The translations under genes and the position numbers were made by a program. The notes under the pieces are model-generated. The model saw only the letters and a program-made list of their open reading frames with translations, ran no database searches and had not been told where the DNA came from. Below are positions 43,496 to 53,721 of a stretch of 64,000 nucleotides of DNA, piece by piece (within the stretch, counting starts at the first letter, position 1; every line of letters starts with the position of its first letter). This DNA comes from VRUE01 sp963753245 (GTDB lineage Bacteria > Actinomycetota > Thermoleophilia > Solirubrobacterales > 70-9). The stretch covers positions 46,395 through 110,394 of the forward strand of contig CAVWBK010000010.1 of the NCBI GenBank assembly GCA_963753245.1. Direction: 5' to 3'.

Positions 43496-44905
43496 TTAGG
43501 CCGCTAGTGCCTCGGCGAGGGCGACCGGCCTGCCGAGGTGAAATCCCTGCGCCATATCGACGCCATATTCGCGCAGCATCTCGGTGGTCTCATCGTCTTG
43601 CACGTACTCGGCGATCGTCGCCTTGCCGAGCCCGCGGGCGATCTGCACGATCGCCTGGACGGTGAGCTGATCGGCGTCGCTGTTGGGCATGTCGCGGATG
43701 AAGGAACCGTCGATCTTGATCAGATCGAAGGGCATCTGTTTGAGGTTGTGAAAGGGCCCGAACCCGGCGCCGTAGTCATCGATCGCCACCTGGCAGCCGA
43801 ACTCGGTCAGGCGGTCGGCAAAGCCGCCCGCCTTGGCGAAATCGGTGACCCTTGAGGTCGCGGTGATCTCAAAGGTGCAGTGCGTCGGGTCGGCGTCACC
43901 TTCATCGAGGCGGCGCTCGATGAACTCAAGCACCGAGATGTCTGTGAGCGAGGCGGCGGAGAGATTGACGTGCAGGGAGAGTGGGTCGCCCTGGCGCTGG
44001 TGCTCGCCCAGTACCTCAAGCGCCTGACCGACGACCCAGCGGTCGAGCTCCTGGACCATGCCGGAGCGCTCGGCCGCCTCGATGAAGGAGGCCGCGGGGA
44101 GCAGCTCGCCATCATCGGCGGTCATTCTCAAGAGCAGCTCATAGCGCTCGATTCCCCCCGAGGCGAGGCTGCGGATCGGCTGGGTGTGAAGGCTGAGCCG
44201 ATCATGGGTGAGCGCATCTTCGATCCGCGCGGTCGTCGTCTGTTGGCGGCGCTCGCCACTTTGCGGCAGCGACGGGTCGCTGGCCAACGCGACCTGGTCG
44301 CGGCCCTGCTCCTTGGCCTGGTACATCGCCTGATCGGCGGCCAGCAAGACCGCCTCGGGGCCGCGCTTTTGCTCTCCGCCGAACATCGTGATCCCAACCG
44401 AGATCGTTACCGCCTCTGACTCCGGGGAGGGCCGGGCATTCTCGGCGACCTGGGCGCGCAGGTCCTCGCCCAGCTGCAGCGCCCCCTCGGTGTCGGACCT
44501 CGGCATCAGCACCGCGAGCTCATCACCGGAGAGGCGGGCGACGATGTCGCTCGCGCGTACCCGTTCGCGCAGGATCTGGGCGATCTGGCGGATCAGGTTG
44601 TCGCCGGCCTGATGGCCGAGGCTGTCGTTGACCGTCTTCAGTCCGTCGATGTCGATAATCATCACCGCACCCTGTCCGCCGTAGCGGGCGCTGAAGGAGA
44701 CGTACTGGTCAAGCTCAGCCCGGAAACGGCGCCGATCGAGCAGACCGGTGAGCGAGTCATGGTCGGCCAGATAACGCAGCTCGGCCTCGGTCTTCTGGGC
44801 GTGGGCGAGCGCCGCGCGCAGGATTTCCCGATCGCCCGGCTCAAGCTTCTCAATGGCCGCTTCAATGGCCCCCTGGCTCGGTAGGGGAATTTGTTCTAAC
44901 GACAT
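43496..44905 (-). CDS. GGDEF/EAL-domain c-di-GMP signalling protein with degenerate motifs
   Basis: 469 residues from ATG at 44905. Residues about 40-210 form a GGDEF domain whose signature is RLSGDEL (changed from GGDEF), so cyclase activity is doubtful. Residues about 225-469 form an EAL domain with ELL in place of EAL (RYELLLRM) but with the other catalytic residues kept: NLSAASL (Asn), FEITATS (Glu), IDDYGAGF (Asp-Asp), LIKIDGSF (Lys), AEYVQD (Glu) and QGFHLG (Gln). No input domain except a short helical N-terminus. Likely a phosphodiesterase or sensor of c-di-GMP. Divergent from the 45014 gene; the 108-bp gap is AT-richer and should hold promoters. Confidence 0.88.
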   Translation of the reverse strand: MSLEQIPLPSQGAIEAAIEKLEPGDREILRAALAHAQKTEAELRYLADHDSLTGLLDRRRFRAELDQYVSFSARYGGQGAVMIIDIDGLKTVNDSLGHQAGDNLIRQIAQILRERVRASDIVARLSGDELAVLMPRSDTEGALQLGEDLRAQVAENARPSPESEAVTISVGITMFGGEQKRGPEAVLLAADQAMYQAKEQGRDQVALASDPSLPQSGERRQQTTTARIEDALTHDRLSLHTQPIRSLASGGIERYELLLRMTADDGELLPAASFIEAAERSGMVQELDRWVVGQALEVLGEHQRQGDPLSLHVNLSAASLTDISVLEFIERRLDEGDADPTHCTFEITATSRVTDFAKAGGFADRLTEFGCQVAIDDYGAGFGPFHNLKQMPFDLIKIDGSFIRDMPNSDADQLTVQAIVQIARGLGKATIAEYVQDDETTEMLREYGVDMAQGFHLGRPVALAEALAA

Positions 44906-45013
44906 CAGAGGACCGTAGAGCTTTCGGCTTCCCAATGCGAAAAATCAGTTCGATTTTAGTTCGGTCTAGCCCACTATCGCTGACCCGATCAAAGCGAAAA
45001 GTAGGCTGGAGCG

Positions 45014-46984
<1,971 letters not shown>

Positions 46985-47014
46985 TCGAGCACCGGATTTG
47001 CAAGTATTTGGTAG

Positions 47015-49546
47015 GTGCGAGGCTCGTCCTTTACCGTCGCCGCTGGTCGTCGGGCAAAGTGGATCGTCTTTGCGATCTGGTTCGTGGTGATCTTCATCGC
47101 CGCGGGCCCCGCCAACCTGCCGACCAAGTTCGAAGAAGCCGAAAACAACGAGGCGACCTCCTACCTTCCCGGCGAAGCCGAATCGACCAAGGCCCTGCAC
47201 GCCACCGAGGCCCTGCAGAGGGGCGAAATCGCCCCGGCGGTGATCGTCTTTCGGCGCGAGTCGGGCCTCACCGCGGCCGATCGGGCCACGATCGAAACCG
47301 ACGTCGCGAAGATGACCCGCAAGCGCTTCCCGGGCGTGATCGCCGACGGAGCGAGGGCGGCCGGCGGCGGCAGGACCTCCTCTTCAAGGGCACCCTCGCG
47401 GGCCGCCCTGGCGAAGCTAGGGCCAGGCTGTGGGGGACCGACCACCGCGGTGCCCGGTCAGCCCTCCGGCTACGCCCCCTTCGTCGGGCCGATCTGCTCT
47501 GCCGATGGCAAGGCGGCGATCATCACCTCCTACATCAGCGGCAACGGCAAGGGCGAACGGATCCTCAATCCGGTCAAGTACTGGCGCGGAGAAGTCTCTG
47601 ACCCCGGCGGTGGCCTGCAGGTGAAGATCACCGGCGGCGCCGGCTTCTCGGCCGATGCGATCGAAGTCTTCGAAGGGATCAACGGGACCCTGCTGCTGGC
47701 GGCGGTCAGCCTCGTGATCTTCCTCTTGATCGTGATCTACCGCTCGCCGATGTTCTTCTTCATCCCGCTCGCCGCGGTGCTCTTCGCCGAGACCCTCTCG
47801 CGCTCGATCGGCTACGGGATCTCCCAGCTCGGGGTCACGATCAACGGCCAATCGAGCTCGATCATGTCGGTGCTGGTCCTCGGTGCGGGGACCGACTACG
47901 CGCTCTTACTCGTCGCCCGCTACCGCGAGGAGCTCCATCGAAACGCCGACAAGCACGAGGCGATGCGCACCGCGCTGCGCTCGGCCGGACCGGCGATTTT
48001 CGCCTCGGCGGCGACCGTTATCGCCGCGCTCTTGTGCCTGACGATCGCCAAGGTGAATGGCACCGCCGGGTTGGGGCCGATCGCGGCGATCGGAATTCTC
48101 TGCGCGGCCCTCTCGGGCCTCACCCTCTTGCCCGCACTGTTGACGATCTTCGGCCGCCGCGCCTTTTGGCCCTTCGTCCCCCACACGGCCGCGACCGCGC
48201 CCGCCGCGGGGGAGGTCTCAGAGCGTGCGCGGCGCACGATCATCGAGGGATCGAGCGCCGGCGCGCTGGCCAGGGTGGCGCTCGCCTGCCTGGTGGTCTT
48301 GGTCCTCTTGCCGCTGGTCCTGCTCAACTGGCTCCTGCGCATGCTCAGCGCCCGGCGCATCCCCTCGCTGATCGTCGGCCCCCTGGACCGGGCGATCTTC
48401 AAGCCCTACGAGATCCGCCGCCACCAACGCGAGCGCACCGCCGACGTCACCCACGGCTTCTGGGCCCGGGTCGGGGCCCGGGTCGCGGTCTCGCCGAAGC
48501 GGATCATGACCGGCACGATCGCCGTCCTTTTGATCCTCTGTGCGGGCTTTGCCTTCTTCTCGACCAACCTGACCAGCGAAGACAGCTACCGCACCGAAGT
48601 CGAGTCCACCGAAGGCCAGCACCTGCTCGACAAGAGCTTCCCGTCGGGAGCCACAGCGCTGACCGATGTCGTCGTTCCCAACCGAGGCTCGGTGGCGGCG
48701 GTGCGGCGCTCGGTGGCGGGCGTGGATGGGGTCGAATCGGTCTCAGCGCCGGTCGCCGAAGGGGCTTCGGGAATCCTGGTGCAGGCGACGCTGCGGCCAA
48801 ATCCCTACTCGACCGACGCCTTTGCCCTGGTCAAGCCAATCCGAGCCGCCGCCCACCGCGCCGATGCCGCCACCCTGGTCGGCGGCCCGACCGCGGTCGA
48901 ATTCGACGTCCGCGACGCGGCGGGCTGGGACTCCAAGGTGATCCCGCCGATCATCCTGCTCGTCGTCTTCTTGATCCTGGTCGGCCTGCTGCGGGCGATC
49001 ATCGCCCCGCTGATCCTGGTCGGCACCGTGATCCTCAGCTTCCTCGCGGCGCTCGGCGTCGGCTACTTTGTCTTTCACGTCTTCTTTGACTTCCCCGGCT
49101 CAGACCCCTCCTTACCGCTCTTTGCCTTCGTCTTCCTGGTCGCCCTGGGGGTCGACTACAACATCTTCCTGATCGCCCGCGCCCGCGAGGAGACGATCAG
49201 GCATGGCTCAAGGCAGGGCATCCTGCGCGCCCTGGCGGTCACCGGCGGGGTGATCACCAGCGCCGGGATCGTTCTCGCCGGCACCTTCTCGGTGCTCGCC
49301 GTCTTGCCCCTCACCTTCCTCACCGAGCTCGGTTTCACGGTCGCCTTCGGGGTGCTGCTCGACACCTTCCTAGTCCGCAGCGTCCTCGTCCCGGCGATCG
49401 CGCTGAGCGTCGGCGATGACTTCTGGTGGCCCTCGGCGCTGGCCAAGGGCGCGACCGGCTCATCTCCACCCTCCCCGCCCGGCGCGGCTCGGGCAGACGG
49501 GAATCCAACGGCGCCGGGGACGATCGAGACCAGTGGCGGTAGCTAG
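47015..49546 (+). CDS. MMPL-family RND transporter
   Basis: 843 residues from GTG at 47015. One N-terminal membrane helix, an extracytoplasmic domain (about 35-215), then a block of five spans with VLVLGAGTDYALLLVARYREEL (about residues 288-310). A second half repeats this order, with FVFLVALGVDYNIFLIARAREETI. The GxxxDY motifs carry the proton-relay Asp-Tyr pair of the MMPL family. MMPL pumps export lipids or siderophores across the membrane using the proton gradient. The C-terminal tail is disordered and Pro/Gly-rich. Stop overlaps the convergent glnA stop by 4 bp. Confidence 0.92.
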   Translation: MRGSSFTVAAGRRAKWIVFAIWFVVIFIAAGPANLPTKFEEAENNEATSYLPGEAESTKALHATEALQRGEIAPAVIVFRRESGLTAADRATIETDVAKMTRKRFPGVIADGARAAGGGRTSSSRAPSRAALAKLGPGCGGPTTAVPGQPSGYAPFVGPICSADGKAAIITSYISGNGKGERILNPVKYWRGEVSDPGGGLQVKITGGAGFSADAIEVFEGINGTLLLAAVSLVIFLLIVIYRSPMFFFIPLAAVLFAETLSRSIGYGISQLGVTINGQSSSIMSVLVLGAGTDYALLLVARYREELHRNADKHEAMRTALRSAGPAIFASAATVIAALLCLTIAKVNGTAGLGPIAAIGILCAALSGLTLLPALLTIFGRRAFWPFVPHTAATAPAAGEVSERARRTIIEGSSAGALARVALACLVVLVLLPLVLLNWLLRMLSARRIPSLIVGPLDRAIFKPYEIRRHQRERTADVTHGFWARVGARVAVSPKRIMTGTIAVLLILCAGFAFFSTNLTSEDSYRTEVESTEGQHLLDKSFPSGATALTDVVVPNRGSVAAVRRSVAGVDGVESVSAPVAEGASGILVQATLRPNPYSTDAFALVKPIRAAAHRADAATLVGGPTAVEFDVRDAAGWDSKVIPPIILLVVFLILVGLLRAIIAPLILVGTVILSFLAALGVGYFVFHVFFDFPGSDPSLPLFAFVFLVALGVDYNIFLIARAREETIRHGSRQGILRALAVTGGVITSAGIVLAGTFSVLAVLPLTFLTELGFTVAFGVLLDTFLVRSVLVPAIALSVGDDFWWPSALAKGATGSSPPSPPGAARADGNPTAPGTIETSGGS

Positions 49547-50895
49547 AGCACCGGCAGGAAGTTCTCGATCTCAAAGGGCGTGACCTGGACCCGGTACTCG
49601 TCCCACTCCTGGCGCTTGATCTCGATGAAGCGCCTGAAGGTGTGCTCGCCGAGGGTGCGCAACACCAGCTCTGAGTCGGCGGCCACCTCGATCGCCTCAC
49701 CGAGGGTCGCCGGCAGCTGCTCGATGCCCTGATGGGCGAGCTCCTCGGGGGAGAGGTGGTAGAGGTTTTGCTCCATCGGCTCGGGCAGCTCATAGCCCTT
49801 CTCGATTCCTTCGAGGCCGGCGTGCAGCATCCCGGCAAAGCAGAGATAGGGATTGCAGGCCGGGTCTGGGCAGCGCAGCTCGGCTCGCGTCGCGTTCTCC
49901 TTGCCGGGGTGATAGAGCGGCACCCGGATCAGCGCCGAGCGGTTGCGCCGCGACCAGGCCAGATAGACGGGCGCCTCATAGCCGGGAACCAGACGCTTGT
50001 AGGAGTTGACCCACTGGGCAAAGAGCGGCGAGATCTCACGGGCGTGTTTGAGCTGGCCGGCGATGAATGCCTTCGCCGTCGGCGAGAGGAAGTAGGGGTC
50101 CTCGGCGTCAAAAAAAGCGTTCTTGCCGTCTTTTGTCAGCGACTGGTGCACGTGCATCCCCGAGCCGTTCTCCCCGAAGAGCGGCTTGGGCATGAAGGTC
50201 GCGTGCCAGCCATATTTCATCGCGTACTCCTTGACCACGATCCGGTAGGTCATGCAGTCGTCGGCCATCTCGAGCGCGTTCTTGTAGCGCATGTCGACCT
50301 CGTGCTGGGAGGGGCCGACCTCGTGGTGGGTGTACTCGACGTGGATCCCCATCTTCTCGAGCGCCAGGACGGTGTCGCGGCGCACGTCAGAGCCGGCGTC
50401 GAGGGTGGTGAGGTCAAAGTAGCCGCCCTCGTCGAGCACCTCGGGTACGCCGCCGGAGGGTTTGGCCGAGCGAAAATAGAAGAACTCGAGCTCGGGACCG
50501 ACGTTGTAGGCATCGAAGCCGAGCTCCTCGGCGCGCCTCAGGGCGCGGCGCAGGATCCAACGCGGGTCACCCTCATAGGCCTCACCGCCGGGCACGCGGA
50601 TGTCGCAGAACATGCGCGCCACCGCGTTCTCCTGCTCGGGGCGCCAGGGGATCAGCTCGAAGGTCGAGGGATCCGGCATCGCGATCATGTCGGACTCCTC
50701 GATCGGGTTGAAGCCGGTGATCGAGGAGCCGTCGAAACCCATGCCCCCGTCGAACGCGTCCTCGAGCTCGGCGGCGTTGATCGAGAAGCTCTTGAGCTGG
50801 CCGAGCACGTCGGTGAACCAGAGCCGCACGAAGCGGACGTCGCCCTCCTTGACTAGCCCAACGACGTCAGCTGCACTCTTGGGCTGCTCAGCCAT
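49543..50895 (-). CDS. glnA: Glutamine synthetase type I
   Basis: 450 residues. Makes glutamine from glutamate, ammonia and ATP. Conserved blocks: GFDGSSITGF near residue 75 (the Asp-latch), VGPELEFF (metal-binding Glu residues), GENGSGMHVHQSL, and RNRSALIRVPLY. Near the C-terminus EQNLYHLSPEEL keeps a Tyr at the adenylylation-loop position (NLYDLPPEE in enterics), so adenylylation control is possible. Length of 450 is that of the shorter GSI-alpha class. The 185-bp upstream gap contains no evident GlnR-type site that I can identify with confidence. Confidence 0.93.
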   Translation of the reverse strand: MAEQPKSAADVVGLVKEGDVRFVRLWFTDVLGQLKSFSINAAELEDAFDGGMGFDGSSITGFNPIEESDMIAMPDPSTFELIPWRPEQENAVARMFCDIRVPGGEAYEGDPRWILRRALRRAEELGFDAYNVGPELEFFYFRSAKPSGGVPEVLDEGGYFDLTTLDAGSDVRRDTVLALEKMGIHVEYTHHEVGPSQHEVDMRYKNALEMADDCMTYRIVVKEYAMKYGWHATFMPKPLFGENGSGMHVHQSLTKDGKNAFFDAEDPYFLSPTAKAFIAGQLKHAREISPLFAQWVNSYKRLVPGYEAPVYLAWSRRNRSALIRVPLYHPGKENATRAELRCPDPACNPYLCFAGMLHAGLEGIEKGYELPEPMEQNLYHLSPEELAHQGIEQLPATLGEAIEVAADSELVLRTLGEHTFRRFIEIKRQEWDEYRVQVTPFEIENFLPVL

Positions 50896-51029
50896 CTGCG
50901 GTCTCCTTGACTCGTCTCACGCACGGGGGCCGCAACGATAGGCGAACTGAACCGAGGAGGTGCCTCGACCCGTAGTAGCGGGTACACAAACCGCGAGCGG
51001 AGCTTGCAGATCCCGCCCAAAGTCGGTAT

Positions 51030-51048
51030 AACTTACTTCAAGTAAGTT
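51030..51048. promoter_or_regulatory. 19-bp palindrome, candidate operator
   Basis: AACTTACTT, then one C, then AAGTAAGTT: perfect 9-bp arms around 51039. It is AT-rich, sits 32 bp before the GTG at 51081, and is flanked by TATA on either side. Such a perfect palindrome is likely bound by a dimeric repressor of the carboxymuconolactone-decarboxylase-family gene. No regulator gene is adjacent, so the binder is unknown. Confidence 0.5.
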
Positions 51049-51080
51049 TATAGCCAAAAGTAAAGTAAAGGCTCGGTTAA

Positions 51081-51647
51081 GTGACTGTAAAAACGGATGT
51101 GAGCAGATTCCAGATCCACGACGAGCTGACGGCGCCTGAAGAGAGCGCTCCGCTGATCAAGAGCATCCAGGCGGCCGGCGGCGCGGTAACCAAGTTCGTC
51201 GGCGTGCTCGCCGGCTCCCCCGCGGTGCTTCGCGCCTACACGCGGATGCGCTCGGAGCTGCGCGGCGGCGTGCTGCCTCAGCCGACCCGCGAGCGGATCG
51301 CACTGGCGGTTGCCGAGTATCGCGAGGACACCTACAGCATCGCCCAGCACGCGAAGTCGGCGCGCCGCGCCGGCCTCGGCCTCGATGAGGTCTCAAGGGC
51401 CCGCAGCTTTGACTCAGGGGACGCCAAGGAGGCGGCGTTGCTCGCCTACCTGAAGGCGACCCTCAAGGCCGACGGTCAACCACCCCACCACCTCCACGAG
51501 GAGGCGCGCGAGATCGGCTGGAGCGATGAGGAGATCCTCGAGGCTGTCGGCCACCTGGCGCTCAACGAGTTCCAATCCCTGATCGCCAGCGCCGCGGCGC
51601 TGCCCAAAGACCAGGCGACCCCGCGGGTTCTACCCTCGGCCGCCTAA
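51081..51647 (+). CDS. Carboxymuconolactone decarboxylase/AhpD-family protein lacking the CxxC
   Basis: 188 residues, GTG start. The all-helical CMD fold is recognisable in residues about 50-110 (RSELRGGVLPQPTRERIALAVAEY, then SIAQHAKSARRAGL). Redox-active AhpD proteins have CxxC before the conserved His; here that segment is EDTYSIAQH, so both Cys are replaced and a peroxidase-reductase role is unlikely. The rest of the protein, a second helical half with NEFQSLIASAAALP, also fits. Possibly a lactone- or alkylhydroperoxide-related enzyme of unknown substrate. Confidence 0.8.
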   Translation: MTVKTDVSRFQIHDELTAPEESAPLIKSIQAAGGAVTKFVGVLAGSPAVLRAYTRMRSELRGGVLPQPTRERIALAVAEYREDTYSIAQHAKSARRAGLGLDEVSRARSFDSGDAKEAALLAYLKATLKADGQPPHHLHEEAREIGWSDEEILEAVGHLALNEFQSLIASAAALPKDQATPRVLPSAA

Positions 51648-51657
51648 GCGCAGGGCC

Positions 51658-51680
51658 CGGGCACCCTTGAGGGGTGCCCG
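51658..51680. terminator. GC-rich hairpin terminator between convergent genes
   Basis: CGGGCACCC (51658-51666) pairs exactly with GGGTGCCCG (51672-51680) across a five-base loop. It sits 10 bp after the carboxymuconolactone-decarboxylase-family gene's stop and 12 bp before the end of the convergent secreted-protein gene. No long T-run follows, so it is judged bidirectional and GC-driven. Confidence 0.6.
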
Positions 51681-51692
51681 CCGCCCGCCCTC

Positions 51693-52385
51693 CTATTCCT
51701 CCACCACCGTCGCCGTGTAGAGCAGACGCGCGGTTGTGTACTTGCAGCCGTAGGTCGCCCGCCGGCCCACCTTCTCCTGCGGTTCGCCCTGGCGCACATC
51801 GGTGGAGTTGGTGCACCTGCCGGGTTCGCGGCTCGCGCGCCAGACGTTTTTCGCCCCCAGGCCCTGCGCGAAGGCCGGCGCCCAGGTCGGCACCGTGATG
51901 CCGACGATGTCGTTCCTTTCCACCTTCAGCGAGGCGCTGAACTTGACGGTCTGGCCCAGGTAGGGGCTGAGCACGTGGATCGCTCCCTGGCTGCGCAGGC
52001 TGTAGCGGGGCGGGTCGGTGCCGGCGACCCGGCGCAGGATCGCGAGGCGGGCCTCGGGTGGGACCCCGAAGAAGCCGTTGAAGAAGTTTCGCTGGCTGCT
52101 GGTCGGTTGCGCCAGGGTCAGCGACCAGGCCTTGACCTTGCCTTCGCGCGGCACCCTGAATGGAAGCTGCGCCTGATCGTTACTGACCTGAAACCCGGTG
52201 ACGCTGCCCACCGCCTGGCAGGGCAAGTTCGGACAGGAGGGATCGGGCGCGGTCGAGGTGGAACCGAGAACGACCGTCGTGCGGGCCTTGGCGGCGACAC
52301 CGGCGCTGGGGCCGACCAGCGCGATCAAGAGCGCCAGGCAGGCGGCGCCAGCGACGGCCACCGCTCCGCGGTAAGTCATGGACAT
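51693..52385 (-). CDS. Secreted protein of unknown function
   Basis: 230 residues; signal peptide about 1-30 (ACLALLIALVGPSAGVAA). Start at ATG 52385 with GAGAGGAG upstream. The mature part begins with a Cys/Pro loop (APDPSCPNLPCQAVGSVTGFQVSND), followed by beta-strand-rich sequence containing VKAWSLTLAQPTSSQRNFFNGFF and ILRRVAGTDPPRYSL. It has a pair of Cys near the N-terminus and another near the C-terminus that could form disulfides. The type recurs in Thermoleophilia genomes in my experience; no function is known to me. Confidence 0.65.
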   Translation of the reverse strand: MSMTYRGAVAVAGAACLALLIALVGPSAGVAAKARTTVVLGSTSTAPDPSCPNLPCQAVGSVTGFQVSNDQAQLPFRVPREGKVKAWSLTLAQPTSSQRNFFNGFFGVPPEARLAILRRVAGTDPPRYSLRSQGAIHVLSPYLGQTVKFSASLKVERNDIVGITVPTWAPAFAQGLGAKNVWRASREPGRCTNSTDVRQGEPQEKVGRRATYGCKYTTARLLYTATVVEE

Positions 52386-52464
52386 GCCCTAGCTCCTCTC
52401 GAAGAGTTCATCAACGCTGCGGCCGCAGATTAGCCACCGCTGCGGCTGTAACACCGAATCGGGC

Positions 52465-52938
52465 CTAGGGTCGCGCGTAATTCACTGCAACCGCATACCG
52501 AATCTGGGCCTGACCGGTACTGCTGAAGTCGAGCGCTTCGGCGGCGGCGCTGGTCAGATCCCAGGAATTTCCCTTGCTGTAGGGGCCGCGATCGATCACG
52601 CGGGTGACGATCTGGTGGCCTTCGAAGACGAACTTGACCGCGGTCCCACAGGGAAGATTACGGTGGGCGACACCGAGGGTGCCCGGCTTCAGCGTCTCCC
52701 CGCAGGCGGTTTGACGCCCGTAGAGACCCGGGCCATACCAGGTAGCGCCGGCTGAGCGCCAGGGCGAGAAGGCGAACCCGGCACCGGCCTGGGCTTCGCT
52801 GAAGGCGACCGTCGAGGCGCCGCCGGTGGCGGCTTGGGCGGGCGCGGCGAAGAGCGCGGCGCCGAGCGCGCAGCTAGCCAAGAGCGCCGCGAGGCGGGCG
52901 CGATGGTTCGGTCGGTTTTGGGTGCGTGCCGTCGTCAT
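52465..52938 (-). CDS. Exported RlpA-like double-psi beta-barrel protein
   Basis: 157 residues. Signal peptide about 1-36 (LAALLASCALGAALFAAPAQA). The double-psi barrel has GATWYGPGLYGRQTACGE, LGVAHRNLPCGTAVKFVFEG and VIDRGPYSKGNSWDLTSAAAEALDF, with the catalytic-type Asp and two Cys. RlpA-like domains bind or cleave denuded peptidoglycan. Directly preceded by a c-di-AMP riboswitch, so its expression is likely tuned to wall or osmotic stress. Family length is usually larger; here it is the barrel alone with no SPOR domain. Confidence 0.85.
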   Translation of the reverse strand: MTTARTQNRPNHRARLAALLASCALGAALFAAPAQAATGGASTVAFSEAQAGAGFAFSPWRSAGATWYGPGLYGRQTACGETLKPGTLGVAHRNLPCGTAVKFVFEGHQIVTRVIDRGPYSKGNSWDLTSAAAEALDFSSTGQAQIRYAVAVNYARP

Positions 52939-52944
52939 CTCTCT

Positions 52945-53074
52945 ACGACGCTTACGGGGTTAGCTGACGGGCTCGCGCTGAAAGAGCTGCGCTACGCGGC
53001 AGATGCCGGCGATTCGCCCCAACGATTTGGGTCCCCCGATCTCCGCGTTATGTGGCGGAGATTCAGCGAAGTCC
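52945..53074 (-). ncRNA. c-di-AMP riboswitch (ydaO/yuaA type)
   Basis: Read on the minus strand, the leader contains the hallmark pieces of the ydaO-yuaA riboswitch in order: CGCTGAATCTCCGC, CGGGGGACCCAA, TTGGGGCGAATC (these two at 53011-53038), then GCCCGTCAGCTAACCCCGTAAGC (52951-52973 region). The outer stem pairs CGCT near 53064-53068 with AGCG near 52950. The aptamer ends 7 bases before the ATG at 52938, so the ligand-stabilised fold may hide the AGAGAG ribosome-binding site. Actinobacterial ydaO riboswitches commonly control wall-remodelling genes, which fits the RlpA-like gene below. Confidence 0.9.
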
Positions 53075-53126
53075 GGCACGTTAGCAAACGCTAAGACGGA
53101 AAACTGTGAAGCGATCCTAAATTTGA

Positions 53127-53150
53127 AGGGGCCCCCTCGCGGGGGCCCCT
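53127..53150 (-). terminator. Intrinsic-type terminator of rnpB
   Basis: Perfect 10-bp inverted repeat AGGGGCCCCC / GGGGGCCCCT with a 4-base loop, beginning 3 bases after the RNase P RNA 3' end and followed on the minus strand by a short mixed T/A stretch. Confidence 0.8.
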
Positions 53151-53153
53151 CCG

Positions 53154-53487
53154 GAAGCGGGCCTGTAAGCCGGATCCTGTCTTGAGCGGCCATCTATCTA
53201 TGCGGCCTACCTGGACCTCGCCGGGCAGGGTCGACGGTCCTGCTTGGCCTTGCACCGGGCGGGGTTTGCCTGGCCGCCGCGTCACCGCGACGCCGGTGCG
53301 CTCTTACCGCACCATTTCACCATTGCCTGTGTGCGACTCACGTGTGGCCGCACCATCGGCTGTGTCTTTCTGTGGCACTTTCCCGCGGGTTTCCCCGGGT
53401 GGGCGTTACCCACCGCCCTCGCCCTTCGGTGTCCGGACTTTCCTCGAGGGGTTTTCTCTCCCCCCGCGGTCGCTCAGCCCGCGCTTC
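53154..53487 (-). ncRNA. rnpB: RNase P RNA (bacterial type A)
   Basis: The catalytic RNA that matures tRNA 5' ends. On the minus strand it opens GAAGCGCGGGCTGAGCG and ends CAGGCCCGCTTC, the pairing P1 ends. Conserved blocks occur in order: GAGGAAAGTCCGGAC, GGGTAACGCCC, GCCACAGAAA, GGTGAAATGGTGCGGTAAGA, GGCAAACCCC and CAAGACAGGATCCGGCTTACA. Length 334 nt is normal for actinobacteria. It lies between lexA and the c-di-AMP-controlled gene on the same strand, with its own terminator. Confidence 0.97.
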
Positions 53488-53721
53488 GATAGTAGCGCCA
53501 AGCAGCCCAATCCCAGACCTGAAGCGGCGAAGCACATCCGTGTTGCAAACGCATCGATGGCACCGCGGCATGTCCCAGCGGTGCTGCCCGGAGGGAGGCC
53601 CCGCTGCTTGGCCCCTATTGGGGTCCACCGCGCGCTGGCGCTGAGAGCGCTACCGCGGTGATCGCGGCCCGCCGCGAGGACAGCGCCAATACAGGCGCCC
53701 TGATCAATCCGGGCGATCTGC

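Noticed and set aside
53488..53721. Possible small gene between lexA and rnpB
   Set aside because: Only short overlapping frames without domains; the stretch more likely contains the rnpB promoter and the lexA 3' end.
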